A DNA stretch of 64,000 bases from Bacteroidales bacterium UBA4070 (GCA_002383485.1 DFYY01000012.1:62001-126000), one strand, 5' to 3'; shown: positions 25,931-35,719, counted from the stretch's first letter. Notes: a model not told the origin generated them from the sequence alone. A program made the numbers and translations.

Positions 25931-26794
25931 ATGGAAACGACTGAGCTGCTGAAGAAAGTCAGGAAGATTGAGATAAGGTCAAGGGGGCTTACACACCAGA
26001 TCTTTGCAGGGAAGTACCACAGTGCCTTCCGAGGAAGGGGTATGGCTTTCAGCGAAGTAAGGGAGTACCAGTTCGGTGATGATATCCGCAGCATTGACTG
26101 GAATGTCACAGCAAGGTTTGGGCATCCCTATGTCAAGATATACGAAGAGGAGAGGGAACTGACTGTCATGCTTATGGTGGATATCAGCCGTTCGGGCGAA
26201 TTCGGAACGGTGGCCTCCACCAAGCGGGAGATAATGACGGAGATTGCCGCGGTGCTGGCATATTCGGTAATTGTCAACAATGACAAGGTGGGACTGATGC
26301 TCTTTTCCGACAGGGTTGAAAAGTATATTCCACCCAAGAAAGGCAGGGGGCATATGCTCAGGATCATACGCGAGATGCTCAGTTACGAGCCTCAAGGATC
26401 CGGCACCTCTCTGTCAGAGCCGTTCCGGTACCTGACGAACGTGATGAGAAAGCGCTGCACCGCATTTATCCTTTCTGATTTCATGGCACCCTCCTTCACT
26501 GAGGCTCTGCGTATTGCCTCGGGAAAACATGATCTGGCGGCGCTCAGGATAAGTGACAGGCGGGAGAAGGAACTGCCCGATGTTGGTTTCATGAAGGTAA
26601 CCGACCCGGAATCGGGCAGCGAGATGTGGATAGATACTTCTTCCTCCTCTGTCAGACGGGAGTACTCCGCTCAGTGGAAGAAGCATGACGAAGCAGTCTC
26701 CGGTGCTTTTGTGAGCTGCGGTGTGGATGTTGCGACAATTAACACAGGTGAGGACTACATCAAGCCTCTGATTTCACTCTTCAGGCACAGGTAG
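25931..26794 (+). CDS. DUF58 domain protein of the Bat operon
   Basis: 287 residues. The DUF58 signature FRGRGMAFSEVREYQFGDDIRSIDWNVTAR occupies about residues 33-62 (only parts quoted), followed by a von Willebrand-like fold with DISRS near 81-85 and SDFM. DUF58 proteins are nearly always encoded next to MoxR ATPases and are presumed clients or adaptors. No transmembrane segment. I prefer ATG 25931 (METTELL), the usual family start, over two upstream in-frame ATGs that overlap the previous gene. Confidence 0.9.
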   Translation: METTELLKKVRKIEIRSRGLTHQIFAGKYHSAFRGRGMAFSEVREYQFGDDIRSIDWNVTARFGHPYVKIYEEERELTVMLMVDISRSGEFGTVASTKREIMTEIAAVLAYSVIVNNDKVGLMLFSDRVEKYIPPKKGRGHMLRIIREMLSYEPQGSGTSLSEPFRYLTNVMRKRCTAFILSDFMAPSFTEALRIASGKHDLAALRISDRREKELPDVGFMKVTDPESGSEMWIDTSSSSVRREYSAQWKKHDEAVSGAFVSCGVDVATINTGEDYIKPLISLFRHR

Positions 26795-26799
26795 GGAAA

Positions 26800-27822
26800 A
26801 TGAGAAAGTTTCTGACATTCACCGCGGTTTCATTTATCCTGGTAATAACCCTGCAAGGCCAGGAGATAAAGGTCATATCTGCGCCTGACACATCCGTCAT
26901 CCTCATCGGTGACCGGACGGGATTCACCGTCACTGCCGATATTCCGGCCGGTGTATCGGCAGAAATTAACAGTGCCGGAGATACCCTTGCCGGAAAGATA
27001 GTGGTGCTCCGCCGCGATCCGAGGGATACGACCCGCCTCACTGACGGTGCCCTGAGGATCACGGACAGGTATCTTATCACCTCATTTGATTCGGGAACAT
27101 ATGCCATCCCTCCGTTCTTTGCGGAAAGGATTTCGGGCGACAGCCTGATAAGGTATTATTCGGACTACTCATCCCTGAGGGTTCTCAGGCCGGATATAGT
27201 GCTGCAGGACACAACTGATGTGATCTTTGACATAGTTGCTCCGCGTACGGCTCCCGTGACATTCTCCGAGATACTTCCATGGATCATTATTGCGCTGATT
27301 GCATCAGCCATGGTCTACCTGCTGGCCCGCTTCCTGCCCAGGAATCCCCTTAAGCGCTTCGTAAAGCCCGTTCCGCCTCCCGAGCCGGCTCATATAATCG
27401 CCCTGCGTGAACTTCAGGCTCTTCGTAGCGAGGAACTATGGCAGAAGGGAGAAGTCAAGGAGTATTACTCAAGGCTATCGGATATCCTCAGGAGGTATAT
27501 TGACAACCGTTACGGCATCAGCTCACCGGAGCTCACAACTGATGAAACGGTCAGGATGCTTCACGGGGCTGCCGTGACAACACCCGGTCAGATGGGACTG
27601 GTGAAGGAGGTTCTTTCACTGTCTGATATGGTCAAGTTCGCCAAATATGTTCCGGAGGCAGGGTTGCATGAAACCGTTTACGGTAACGCCCAAAAATTTG
27701 TGGAGGAGACAAGGGAGCCTGAACTGAATCAGGATCAGGTAAGACCTGCAGGGGCCACAACGGAGAATCCTGGAGCCGGCAGCAGAGGCACATCAGGTGA
27801 GAAAGGAGGGAAGAATGCATAA
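26800..27822 (+). CDS. Bat operon membrane protein with exported N-terminal domain
   Basis: 340 residues: signal peptide to about 20 (LQGQEIK), a beta-rich periplasmic domain, one transmembrane helix near 158-178 (EILPWIIIALIASAMVYLLA), and a cytoplasmic helical domain (HIIALRELQALR...EYYSRLSDILRRYI) of the type seen in DUF4381-like Bat operon proteins. It bridges the inner membrane, with the periplasmic part resembling BatD. The last eight bases overlap batA. The low-complexity tail (Gly/Glu/Lys rich) encodes the strong ribosome site for batA. Confidence 0.8.
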   Translation: MRKFLTFTAVSFILVITLQGQEIKVISAPDTSVILIGDRTGFTVTADIPAGVSAEINSAGDTLAGKIVVLRRDPRDTTRLTDGALRITDRYLITSFDSGTYAIPPFFAERISGDSLIRYYSDYSSLRVLRPDIVLQDTTDVIFDIVAPRTAPVTFSEILPWIIIALIASAMVYLLARFLPRNPLKRFVKPVPPPEPAHIIALRELQALRSEELWQKGEVKEYYSRLSDILRRYIDNRYGISSPELTTDETVRMLHGAAVTTPGQMGLVKEVLSLSDMVKFAKYVPEAGLHETVYGNAQKFVEETREPELNQDQVRPAGATTENPGAGSRGTSGEKGGKNA

Positions 27823-28807
27823 CATCGCATTTGAAAACGGGTGGTTCTTATGGTTTCTGCTGGTTATACCGCTGCTGACAGTCTATTATATCTACCGCCA
27901 GGGAAAAGCCAGTGCACCTGTCACTCTCTCCACGGCCGGATTTCTTGCAGGGGGAAAGAAGACCTTCCGCCACTACCTGAGACATCTTCTCTTTGTGCTA
28001 AGGCTTGCAGCGATAGCGGCGGTTACGGTTGTAATTGCACGGCCGCAGAACGTTGATAAATGGCAGAGTTCAACCACCGAGGGGATAGATATCATTATGG
28101 CGCTTGACGTGTCGGGGTCGATGCTGGCACGTGACTTCAATCCTGACAGGCTGGAGGCTTCGAAGAACGTAGCCACCGAATTCATCAGCGGCAGGCCTTA
28201 TGACCGGATCGGGCTCACCGTATTCAGCGGCGAGAGTTTCACCCAGTGTCCGCTTACCACTGATCACGCGGTTCTCATAAATCTTCTTCGGGAGGTAAAG
28301 AGCGGCATCATCGAGGATGGCACTGCAATAGGTGTCGGGCTGGCGACGGCAATCAACAGGATCAAGGATTCTGACGCTATCAGCAAGGTTATAATATTGC
28401 TTACCGATGGTGTGAACAACACCGGTTCAATTGATCCCGTAACGGCTGCCGAGATTGCAAAAACATTTGGCATAAGGGTTTACACAGTAGGTGTGGGAAG
28501 CATGGGATATGCTGATTACCCGGTGCAGACCCCGTTTGGAATGAGGTATCAGAAGATGCAGGTTGAGATTGATGAAGCCCTGCTGCAGAGGATAGCTGAG
28601 ATGACCGGAGGGCAGTATTTCAGGGCTGTTGACAATACGAGCCTGCAGAGGGTATATGCGGAGATAGACAAGCTTGAGAAGTCGAAGATAGAGACCAGAG
28701 AGCACAGCAAGCGTGAGGAGGTCTTCATGCCCTGGGCGCTGGCTGCCTTCATCCTTATCGGGCTTGAGTTGCTGCTGAGGTACCTGTTGATGAAAAACAT
28801 GTCATAG
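27815..28807 (+). CDS. batA: BatA, von Willebrand factor A domain membrane protein
   Basis: 330 residues. Transmembrane helices at about 11-27, 57-74 and 304-325 flank a vWA domain with an intact metal-ion-dependent adhesion site: DVSGS at 98-102, with later Thr and Asp (LTDG). The vWA faces the periplasm or cytoplasm depending on helix count and likely binds partner proteins of the Bat complex. ATG 27815 follows an excellent Shine-Dalgarno (GAAAGGAGGG at 27801-27810), unusual for this phylum. It is separated from batB by seven bases. Confidence 0.92.
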   Translation: MHNIAFENGWFLWFLLVIPLLTVYYIYRQGKASAPVTLSTAGFLAGGKKTFRHYLRHLLFVLRLAAIAAVTVVIARPQNVDKWQSSTTEGIDIIMALDVSGSMLARDFNPDRLEASKNVATEFISGRPYDRIGLTVFSGESFTQCPLTTDHAVLINLLREVKSGIIEDGTAIGVGLATAINRIKDSDAISKVIILLTDGVNNTGSIDPVTAAEIAKTFGIRVYTVGVGSMGYADYPVQTPFGMRYQKMQVEIDEALLQRIAEMTGGQYFRAVDNTSLQRVYAEIDKLEKSKIETREHSKREEVFMPWALAAFILIGLELLLRYLLMKNMS

Positions 28808-28814
28808 AGGGGAT

Positions 28815-29870
28815 ATGGATACATTCAGATTTGCACAACCTGACATGCTTTACCTGCTTCTCCTGGTGCCGGTGCTGATCCTGGTCTGGATAATCGGCAA
28901 CAGGCGTCGCAGGCTTGCGCGGGAACGTTTTTGCGATGCGGAACTGCTCCGTAGATTGTCTCCAGATTATTCGCCGTCACGCATGACTGTCAAGTTTGTG
29001 CTGAGGGTACTGGCTCTCATCATGGCGGTTCTCACCGTAGCGAGGCCACAGTTCGGATCGCGACTTGAAGAGGTTAAGCGTGAAGGAGTTGAAGTGGTCA
29101 TTGCGCTTGATGTCAGCAACTCAATGCTTGCGGCAGACATCAGCCCGTCGAGGCTGGAAAGGGCAAAGCAGGCAATCTCACAGCTTGTTGACCAGCTCAG
29201 GGAAGACAGGATCGGACTGATCCTGTTTGCCGGTGATGCATATACCCAGATACCCATTACAAATGATTACCTCTCGGCGAAGATGTTCCTCTCAACCGCA
29301 GGGCCGGATGCCGTATCGAAACAGGGAACAGCTATCGGAGCTGCCATTGACCTGGGAATGAGGTCATTCACCCCCGAAAGTGACAGGAGCAAGGCGCTCA
29401 TAATAATTACTGACGGCGAAAATCATGAGGATGATGCAGTTGAGAAGGCCCGGGAGGCTACGGGGAAGGGGATTGTGATCCACACCATCGGTATCGGCTC
29501 GCCGGACGGATCACCGATACCTGTAAAGACCGGTGGAAGGACGGATTACCTGAAGGACAGCCAGGGCAACACTGTCATTTCGAAGCTTGACGAGAAGGGG
29601 CTCCGGGAGATAGCCTCCGTTGCCGGAGGGCGTTATGTCCGGGCCAACAACACGAGCATCGGACTGAATGAAATTTATAATGACATCGGGCGGATGAAGA
29701 AGAGCGAGATCAACGCCATGATGTACACTGAGTATAACGAACAGTTTCTTATCCCTGCTGCACTGCTATTCATTCTGCTCGTGGCAGACCTGCTTACTGC
29801 CGACAGGAAGAATAACCTTCTCAGGAGACTGGGTATCATTGCAAAGGATTCAAAAATGAAAAGGAAATGA
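28815..29870 (+). CDS. batB: BatB, von Willebrand factor A domain membrane protein
   Basis: 351 residues, paralogous to BatA. Two N-terminal helices (about 11-27 and 60-76), a vWA domain with MIDAS motif DVSNS at 99-103 and ITDGENHED, and one C-terminal helix (FLIPAALLFILLVADLL). The last four bases overlap batC (ATGA), so translation is coupled. In B. fragilis BatA/BatB were linked to aerotolerance. Confidence 0.92.
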   Translation: MDTFRFAQPDMLYLLLLVPVLILVWIIGNRRRRLARERFCDAELLRRLSPDYSPSRMTVKFVLRVLALIMAVLTVARPQFGSRLEEVKREGVEVVIALDVSNSMLAADISPSRLERAKQAISQLVDQLREDRIGLILFAGDAYTQIPITNDYLSAKMFLSTAGPDAVSKQGTAIGAAIDLGMRSFTPESDRSKALIIITDGENHEDDAVEKAREATGKGIVIHTIGIGSPDGSPIPVKTGGRTDYLKDSQGNTVISKLDEKGLREIASVAGGRYVRANNTSIGLNEIYNDIGRMKKSEINAMMYTEYNEQFLIPAALLFILLVADLLTADRKNNLLRRLGIIAKDSKMKRK

Positions 29871-30613
29871 AGGTCAGGGCAACAGCATACAGGATGATTG
29901 GTGCAGCCATATGCCTGGTGATCCTCTCTCCTTCGCTCTACGGACAGGATGAGAGGGAATATATCCGCAAGGGAAACAGGCTTTTCAAAAAAGGAGAATT
30001 TGCCGGTAGTGAACGGATGTACCGCAGGGCAGAGGAGCAGACCGGGTCAGGAAATGACGCCATCTTCAACCTTGGAGATGCCCTCTACAGACAGAGCCGG
30101 TTCAGTGAGGCCTCAGCAGAATTCAGTCGTGCGGCAAAAACCGGAGAGACAGACTCTCTGAAACGGGCAGACGGATTATATAACCTTGGCAATTCCCTTC
30201 TCAAGGAGCAGAAGTTCAGCGAAAGCATAAGCGCATATATCAGCTCCCTGAAGCTCAATCCGGACAATATGCAGGCCAAATATAATCTCGCCTATGCACA
30301 GGACCAGCTGAAGAAGCAGGAAGAACAGCAACAGCAGGATCAGAACAAGGACCAGGAGCAGGATGGTCAGAATAAAGATCAGCAGGACAAGCAGGATCAG
30401 AACAAGGACCAGGAGCAGAAGGAGAACCAGGATCAGCAGAACGAACAGCAGCAGGATCAGCAACAACAGCAGCAGCAACAGCATTCTGCAATAAGTCGCG
30501 AAGACGCAAAGCGGCTGCTTGATGCCCTTGCTGGCAAAGAAAAGGAGACCCAGGAGAAGGTGCAGCGTGACAAGGCTGCCCAGGCAAAGGTCAGGGTAAT
30601 CAAAAACTGGTAA
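29867..30613 (+). CDS. batC: BatC, TPR protein with Gln/Asp-rich repeat region
   Basis: 248 residues: signal peptide to about residue 26 (SPSLYGQ), three tetratricopeptide repeats (ADGLYNLGNSLLKEQKFSESI is the clearest), then a low-complexity stretch of about 60 residues made of Gln, Asp, Asn, Lys and Glu before a short conserved C-terminus (DAKRLLDALAGKE). The TPR part is a protein-binding scaffold in the periplasm. The repeat region is encoded by CAG/GAC-rich DNA that includes a 27-base exact duplication and so may vary in length between strains. Confidence 0.88.
   Translation: MKVRATAYRMIGAAICLVILSPSLYGQDEREYIRKGNRLFKKGEFAGSERMYRRAEEQTGSGNDAIFNLGDALYRQSRFSEASAEFSRAAKTGETDSLKRADGLYNLGNSLLKEQKFSESISAYISSLKLNPDNMQAKYNLAYAQDQLKKQEEQQQQDQNKDQEQDGQNKDQQDKQDQNKDQEQKENQDQQNEQQQDQQQQQQQQHSAISREDAKRLLDALAGKEKETQEKVQRDKAAQAKVRVIKNW
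30335..30418 (+). repeat. 27-base exact direct repeat inside batC
   Basis: The segment 30335-30361 recurs identically at 30392-30418, 57 bases apart (19 codons), within a purine-rich CAG/GAC/AAG tract. Each copy encodes QDQNKDQEQ. The tract ends in a run of CAG/CAA codons (about 30460-30481). Confidence 0.85.
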
Positions 30614-30624
30614 TTTTGTCGGTG

Positions 30625-32445
30625 ATGAAGAGCATTCTGACGATATTGATTTTTCTGCTGGCATGCCTGACGGCAACGCCCCAGGAGGTCACACTTACTG
30701 TTGATGCACCCGGCACAGCGGCCGCCGGCGAACGGTTCAGGGTGATCTATACCATCAACTCAACCGACGGCCAGTTTACACCGCCGAAATTTGACCCGGC
30801 ATTCACGGTACAGGGCCCCCAGCAATCGACCAGCCGCAATGTGCAGTGGATCAACGGCGACGTAAAGACCATTGCCACTACCACGCTCATCTATTACGTC
30901 ACAGTCTCCGCACCGGGCACATATACCATACCTGCCGCACAATTTGAGACGAAGAAGGCTGTTGTCAGTTCTGCAGAGCGACAGATAGTCATTACTCCCG
31001 CCGGTCAGGCAGCTCCTGCCACAGGCCAGACCCAGGGGCAAGGGCAGACCCGGGCTGCCGGTGATATCCCTTCCGCGGGCACAGATGTCTCGCTAAAGCT
31101 TCTGTTCAGTGACCGCGAGGTCTACGCCGGTGAACCCATAACAGTGACTCTTAAACTTTATACAAGGATCAACCTGTCAGGACTGCAGGAACTGAGGTAT
31201 CCCGATTTCAAGGGGTTTCTCCGGGAGGATATCGAGTCTCCCCCGTTGCGTAACCTTGAAACGGAAGTTATTGACGGGGTGCAGTACGGTACCGGTGTTG
31301 TGCAGAGACTGGTGCTCTATCCCCAGATCTCCGGTGAGATACGGATTGATCCTGTCGAGATGACGGTATTGGTGCAGGAACGGACATCGGCGCGTGAGCC
31401 TTTCTTTGATGACCCCTTCTTTGACAGTTTCTTCTCATCGGTCTCCACGGTTCCGAGGAAGGTTGTCACGCAGCCCGTTACAATAAGGGTGATACCGCTG
31501 CCGCTGCCCAGGCCGGCCGACTTTCACGGGGCAGTAGGATCGTTTGTGCTGGAGTCATCACTCTCATCCACAGAGTCGCAACTGAATGACGCCATCACCC
31601 TCAAGGTAGTGCTTAAAGGGTCAGGCAGCCTGAATCTTGCCGGCGAGCCCCTGATCAACTTCCCGCAGGGCATTGAGAAGTACGACCCGAAAGTCACTAT
31701 TACGAGTACAGGCACCTCATCGGGAAGCAAGACCTTCGAGTACCTTCTGATACCAAGGAATCCGGGGAAATTTGAGATACCTCCTGTCTCATATACCGTT
31801 TTTGATCCGAACCAGGAGAAATATGTTACGCTGAGGTCCGAAGGATATGAGGTTAATGTATCCGGCACTCCAGGAGGCACGGAGGGTACAGACCCGGTAT
31901 ATATACCAGGAGAGGATGTCAAATATCTCGGTCAGGACATACGCTTCATCAGGAACGGAAATGGAAGGCTTGGTACGGCAGCAGCAACACTGGTGACAGA
32001 ACTTCATTACTGGCTCTGGTTTGCACTTGCGCTATTCATAACAGCAGTGGTACTGTTGCTCAGGGGTGAGCAGATCAGGCGCAATGCCGATGTGGCAGGT
32101 GTGAGAAACCGCAAGGCTTTGAGAAACGCACGACAGAGGCTTGCCAGGGCAGAGGCACTTCTGAAGGGCGGCAAAAAAGGACAGGTGAATGCCGAGGTTG
32201 CAAGAGCTCTCTGGGGCTATCTGGGAGACAAGCTGCGCATCCCGCCATCAGAAATCACCAGGGACAGGTGTTACGCATTACTGAGGCAGAGAAACACAGG
32301 CGAGGAGCTGATCTCTGAACTGGACAGGATACTCACTGCCACCGAATATTCACAGTATGCCCCCGTATCAGAGGGCGAGAGCCCTGCCGCACTGTGCAAA
32401 CGGGCTGACTCACTGATCAGCAGGCTTGACGATGTTCTGGATTAA
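30625..32445 (+). CDS. batD: BatD, exported multi-domain membrane protein
   Basis: 606 residues. Signal peptide (FLLACLTATPQ), a series of beta-sandwich domains with the BatD family phrases VTLTVDAPG, SDREVYAGEPITVTLKLY, AVGSFVLE and LRNPGKFEIPPVSYTVFDP-like ending, one transmembrane helix near 465-483 (YWLWFALALFITAVVLLL) and a cytoplasmic helical tail of about 120 residues. ATG 30625 is chosen over upstream TTG/GTG because it opens the signal peptide. It is likely the periplasmic scaffold of the Bat complex. Confidence 0.9.
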   Translation: MKSILTILIFLLACLTATPQEVTLTVDAPGTAAAGERFRVIYTINSTDGQFTPPKFDPAFTVQGPQQSTSRNVQWINGDVKTIATTTLIYYVTVSAPGTYTIPAAQFETKKAVVSSAERQIVITPAGQAAPATGQTQGQGQTRAAGDIPSAGTDVSLKLLFSDREVYAGEPITVTLKLYTRINLSGLQELRYPDFKGFLREDIESPPLRNLETEVIDGVQYGTGVVQRLVLYPQISGEIRIDPVEMTVLVQERTSAREPFFDDPFFDSFFSSVSTVPRKVVTQPVTIRVIPLPLPRPADFHGAVGSFVLESSLSSTESQLNDAITLKVVLKGSGSLNLAGEPLINFPQGIEKYDPKVTITSTGTSSGSKTFEYLLIPRNPGKFEIPPVSYTVFDPNQEKYVTLRSEGYEVNVSGTPGGTEGTDPVYIPGEDVKYLGQDIRFIRNGNGRLGTAAATLVTELHYWLWFALALFITAVVLLLRGEQIRRNADVAGVRNRKALRNARQRLARAEALLKGGKKGQVNAEVARALWGYLGDKLRIPPSEITRDRCYALLRQRNTGEELISELDRILTATEYSQYAPVSEGESPAALCKRADSLISRLDDVLD

Positions 32446-32453
32446 ACAGAAAG

Positions 32454-33215
32454 ATGATGCGAAGGACTTTGTTGATACAGATAATTCTTTTTGCCGGGCT
32501 GCTGAGCCTTGCCGGACAGACTCCGGAAGAGCGTTACTCACAGGCTGGCGTACTGTACAGTTCAGGAGACTATTCCGGAGCTGCTGCAATCTACAGGAAA
32601 CTCTATGAGGAGGGATTCAGGAGCGGCGACCTGTTCTACAACACAGGCAACGCCTTCTTCAAGTCGGGTGACAATGCCTCCGCAATTCTGTTCTATGAAA
32701 GGGCAAAACTGCTCTCTCCTGCAGATGAGGATATCGATTACAACCTTCAGATTGCCAGGAGTCGCATCACAGACAGGTTAGAGACCGTGCCGCAACTCTT
32801 TTTCGTACGGTGGTTTGATTTTCTTTCTCTGCTTGCATCAACAAATTTCTGGGCTGTCGGCGCAATTGTGCTGTTCGTGCTGTCGCTGATGTTTGCCGTG
32901 CTGTTCCTGACAAGGGCCCGTGCCCGTGGCCGTCTGCTCTCTTTCTGGCTCTCCCTGGCAACACTGCTGCTCTCCATGTTGCTGATATCGCTGTCAGTGC
33001 GTAACAACTCACTGGTCAATCACAACAGCAGGGCCGTCATCATGTGCAGCATTGTCACCGGGCGCAGCGCCCCCGGCGAAACAGGGAACGAACTCTTTGT
33101 GCTTCATTCGGGCACTACCGTTACGGTGGAGCAGGAGCTCGGTGAATTCCGCGAAGTCAGGCTCCCTGACGGCAACAAGGGGTGGATAAGGGCCGACTGC
33201 ATGGAAAAGATATAA
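32454..33215 (+). CDS. batE: BatE, TPR and SH3-like domain membrane protein
   Basis: 253 residues: signal peptide (ILFAGLLSLAGQ), TPR repeats at about 25-95 (DLFYNTGNAFFKSGD), two transmembrane helices at about 130-150 and 160-178, and a C-terminal bacterial SH3 domain (GTTVTVEQELGEFREVRLPDGNKGWI). It closes the Bat operon, eight bases after batD. The following gene starts 53 bases downstream and may be separate. Confidence 0.88.
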   Translation: MMRRTLLIQIILFAGLLSLAGQTPEERYSQAGVLYSSGDYSGAAAIYRKLYEEGFRSGDLFYNTGNAFFKSGDNASAILFYERAKLLSPADEDIDYNLQIARSRITDRLETVPQLFFVRWFDFLSLLASTNFWAVGAIVLFVLSLMFAVLFLTRARARGRLLSFWLSLATLLLSMLLISLSVRNNSLVNHNSRAVIMCSIVTGRSAPGETGNELFVLHSGTTVTVEQELGEFREVRLPDGNKGWIRADCMEKI

Positions 33216-33267
33216 TCGCATTGCCACATTTTTCATAACTTTCAACCCGGAATCAATTTTTCCGGAC

Positions 33268-33687
33268 ATGAAAGGAAAATTACCGGTAGTTTTATTGGTG
33301 CTGCTTGTCATTATGACAGGCTGCAAAAAGCGGGACATAACAGCCAAAGGGCCAACTGATGTCCGTATCCATAATCAGACAGGGCAGACTTTAGAGGAGG
33401 TTACGGTCACTGTGACTGACGATCCTGCATATCTGAAAAGGGTTCATAATTACGGCACTGTTATTCCGGGTGGCTATACGGAATATTTCAGGTTTGACAT
33501 CGCTCACACCGAAGCCGACATCACGGTCAGGATTGGTGAGGTGAATTATTCCACGCCGGCAACGCAGTTTGATTACCTTACATACATCGGCCCGGACCGT
33601 ATTACATACAGGCTGACAATCGCTGATCCGGGGAACCGGGTGCTCAACATAGATACTGTTATTGAAGAGCCCATAGACGATCTTTAA
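33268..33687 (+). CDS. Small lipoprotein, unknown function
   Basis: 139 residues with a lipoprotein signal peptide ending at MTGC (Cys about residue 19) and a charged KKRD after it. The mature part is a single beta-sandwich-like domain (VRIHNQTGQTLEEVTVTVTDD, TPATQFDYLTYIGP). No specific family recognised. It lies between the Bat operon and the molybdoenzyme genes, seven bases before the latter, so it may belong to that operon. Confidence 0.75.
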   Translation: MKGKLPVVLLVLLVIMTGCKKRDITAKGPTDVRIHNQTGQTLEEVTVTVTDDPAYLKRVHNYGTVIPGGYTEYFRFDIAHTEADITVRIGEVNYSTPATQFDYLTYIGPDRITYRLTIADPGNRVLNIDTVIEEPIDDL

Positions 33688-33694
33688 CCCCGGA

Positions 33695-35719
33695 ATGAAA
33701 GAGCATATAACCGTCTGTCCGCGAAACTGTTACAGTACATGCACATTCAGGGTTTTTACTGAAGAGGGCAGGGTGAAGCGCATTTTGCCATACGAGGGGA
33801 ACCTGGCCACTCCTGAGGGACCGTGCATCAAGGGACTGGCTTACCTCGAGCGCGAATACTCTCCTGACAGGATAATTTATCCTCTTAAGAGACAGGCTGA
33901 CGGCTCTTTTGTCCGCATTGGTGTGAACGAGGCGCTGAGCATCATCGCTGAAAGGCTGACCACAGCGAGGGAGAGGAGAGGCCCTCATTCGGTGCTTTTC
34001 TATAAGGGCAGCGGATATTCAGGACTAAGCAATGATATTGCGGGCAGCTTCTGGAAGCTCTTCGGCGGCGCCACCACGACCTACGGCAACCTGTGCTGGC
34101 CTGCTGGTCTCGAGGCTGTAAGGCTGACCCTGGGTGAGGTGAAGCACAACCTGCCCTGGGACATTGCCAATGCCACACTGATCATTCTCTGGGGCAAGAA
34201 CTCCGCCGAGACCAACGTGCAGGAGATGATCCACATTGAAAAGGCGAGGCAGAAAGGTGCAAGGGTAGTTGTCATTGACCCTCGCCGGACACTAACGGCT
34301 GACAAAGCAGACCTGCTCATCAGGCCCAGACCAGGCACCGACGCTGCCCTGGCCCTGGCAATGGCCCGTGTGATAATTGACCGCGGACTGGCCGATACGG
34401 AGTTCATAAACAGGCATGTCAATGGTTTTGACGAGTTTGCCTCATCACTTGAGATGACTCCTGATAAAGCTCAGGAGATCACCGGAATACCTGCAAGTGA
34501 AATTATCAAACTTGCTGTGATGGCAGCAGGCGCCGAACGGCTCACCGTCATTGCCGGTTACGGTCTTCAGCGCTACACCAACGGCGGGCAGACAATCAGG
34601 TCGATCCTCTCCATCCCGGTTATTACCGGCATGATTGGCAAAAGCGGTTGCGGGTTCACCTTTGCCAACCTGCAGAGTTACATACTTGACGATGTAAAGG
34701 AGCCTCTGAGCTATTATCCTGATCCTGTATCCGACAAACCTTTCCGGCGTGCCATCTCTATGGCAACCTTCGGGCCGGACTTTTTTGCGCTGAAGGAACC
34801 TGCAATTGAAGTAGCCTGGATAGAGAGGGGCAACCCGGTTGTACAGCTTCCGGGAAGCAGCGAGGTAAGAAAGGCCCTGGATTCGGTGCTATTTAAAGTT
34901 GTCGTTGAGCAGTTCATGACTGACACTGCCGCGTTGGCTGACATCATTCTTCCGGCAAAGGGGATCTTTGAGCAGGCTGACGTGGTGGGATCCTACTGGA
35001 ATCCATATGCCCAGTACAAGCCGAGAGTCGCTGATCCACCAGGGGAGGTGCTCCCCGAGAGTGAGATTTACTGGCGACTGGCGCAGATAATAGGCCTTGA
35101 CGGCCGTGCCGCCGGCATCCCGGCTCCGGAGGATTATGACGCATGGCTCACAGAGCGTATCAGCCACACGCCGGGCTTTGTACGTGAGGAACTTATGCAG
35201 AAGCCGGTCATTCCTGACCAGAACGAGCACCCGGCATACGGAAACATGAAATTTGAGACACCTTCCGGCAGGATAGAACTGAGATCTGACTGGGCCGTGA
35301 ATCTCTGGGGCGTAAACCCTCTTCCAACATATGAGCCACTGAAGGATTTTGGTGAGGAACATCTGCCGCTGAGGCTCATGACTCCGAATATTGCCTCACG
35401 GATTCATTCACAGTTCGGTAACCTGCAGGTTATCAGAAGTGTGGTTGAAGAGCCGGCATGGGAGATATCCGTTGCCGATGCCCGTAGCAGGGGACTGAGG
35501 AGCGGTGATATGATCAGGGTCTTCAACTCCCGGGGCGAGGTCAGGGGAAAGATAAGCGTTTCCGCCCGGGTCAGAAGCGGCAGCCTGGTCTTTCCCAACG
35601 GTATCTGGCTTGGTGAAGGAGGAGGCGTGAACAGGTTAATAGTCCCCTCAGAGACAGATATGGGTCACGGGGCCGCCTTTCACAATACCAGGGTTGATAT
35701 AGAAAAGCTTGTGCCATGA
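33695..35719 (+). CDS. Molybdopterin oxidoreductase, DMSO-reductase superfamily catalytic subunit
   Basis: 674 residues. N-terminal [4Fe-4S] ligands Cys8, Cys12, Cys16 and Cys44 (CPRNCYSTC ... GPC), then the molybdopterin domains (GKNSAETN, VVIDPRRT, GYGLQRYTNGG) and a C-terminal molydopterin dinucleotide-binding barrel (LMTPNIASRIHSQF, GRLRSGD-like). Cys134 in GNLCWPAG is a possible molybdenum ligand, by position (inference). No twin-arginine signal is present, so the enzyme should face the cytoplasm unless it piggybacks. Its last four bases overlap the gene for the electron-transfer/membrane partner. The substrate (S-oxide, N-oxide, polysulfide, other) cannot be named. Confidence 0.87.
   Translation: MKEHITVCPRNCYSTCTFRVFTEEGRVKRILPYEGNLATPEGPCIKGLAYLEREYSPDRIIYPLKRQADGSFVRIGVNEALSIIAERLTTARERRGPHSVLFYKGSGYSGLSNDIAGSFWKLFGGATTTYGNLCWPAGLEAVRLTLGEVKHNLPWDIANATLIILWGKNSAETNVQEMIHIEKARQKGARVVVIDPRRTLTADKADLLIRPRPGTDAALALAMARVIIDRGLADTEFINRHVNGFDEFASSLEMTPDKAQEITGIPASEIIKLAVMAAGAERLTVIAGYGLQRYTNGGQTIRSILSIPVITGMIGKSGCGFTFANLQSYILDDVKEPLSYYPDPVSDKPFRRAISMATFGPDFFALKEPAIEVAWIERGNPVVQLPGSSEVRKALDSVLFKVVVEQFMTDTAALADIILPAKGIFEQADVVGSYWNPYAQYKPRVADPPGEVLPESEIYWRLAQIIGLDGRAAGIPAPEDYDAWLTERISHTPGFVREELMQKPVIPDQNEHPAYGNMKFETPSGRIELRSDWAVNLWGVNPLPTYEPLKDFGEEHLPLRLMTPNIASRIHSQFGNLQVIRSVVEEPAWEISVADARSRGLRSGDMIRVFNSRGEVRGKISVSARVRSGSLVFPNGIWLGEGGGVNRLIVPSETDMGHGAAFHNTRVDIEKLVP

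Noticed and set aside
30335..30418. Regularly spaced repeats that might suggest a CRISPR-like array
   Set aside because: Only two copies, inside a coding sequence, purine-rich and lacking palindromic structure or cas genes.
30176..30676. A 166-residue Leu-rich open frame on the minus strand across batC
   Set aside because: It is the complement of the CAG/GAC repeats of batC, which gives long Leu/Val runs by chance. No start context, no family.
34889..35362. A 157-residue minus-strand open frame inside the molybdoenzyme gene
   Set aside because: Shadow of a certain coding region, with typical antisense composition and no motif.
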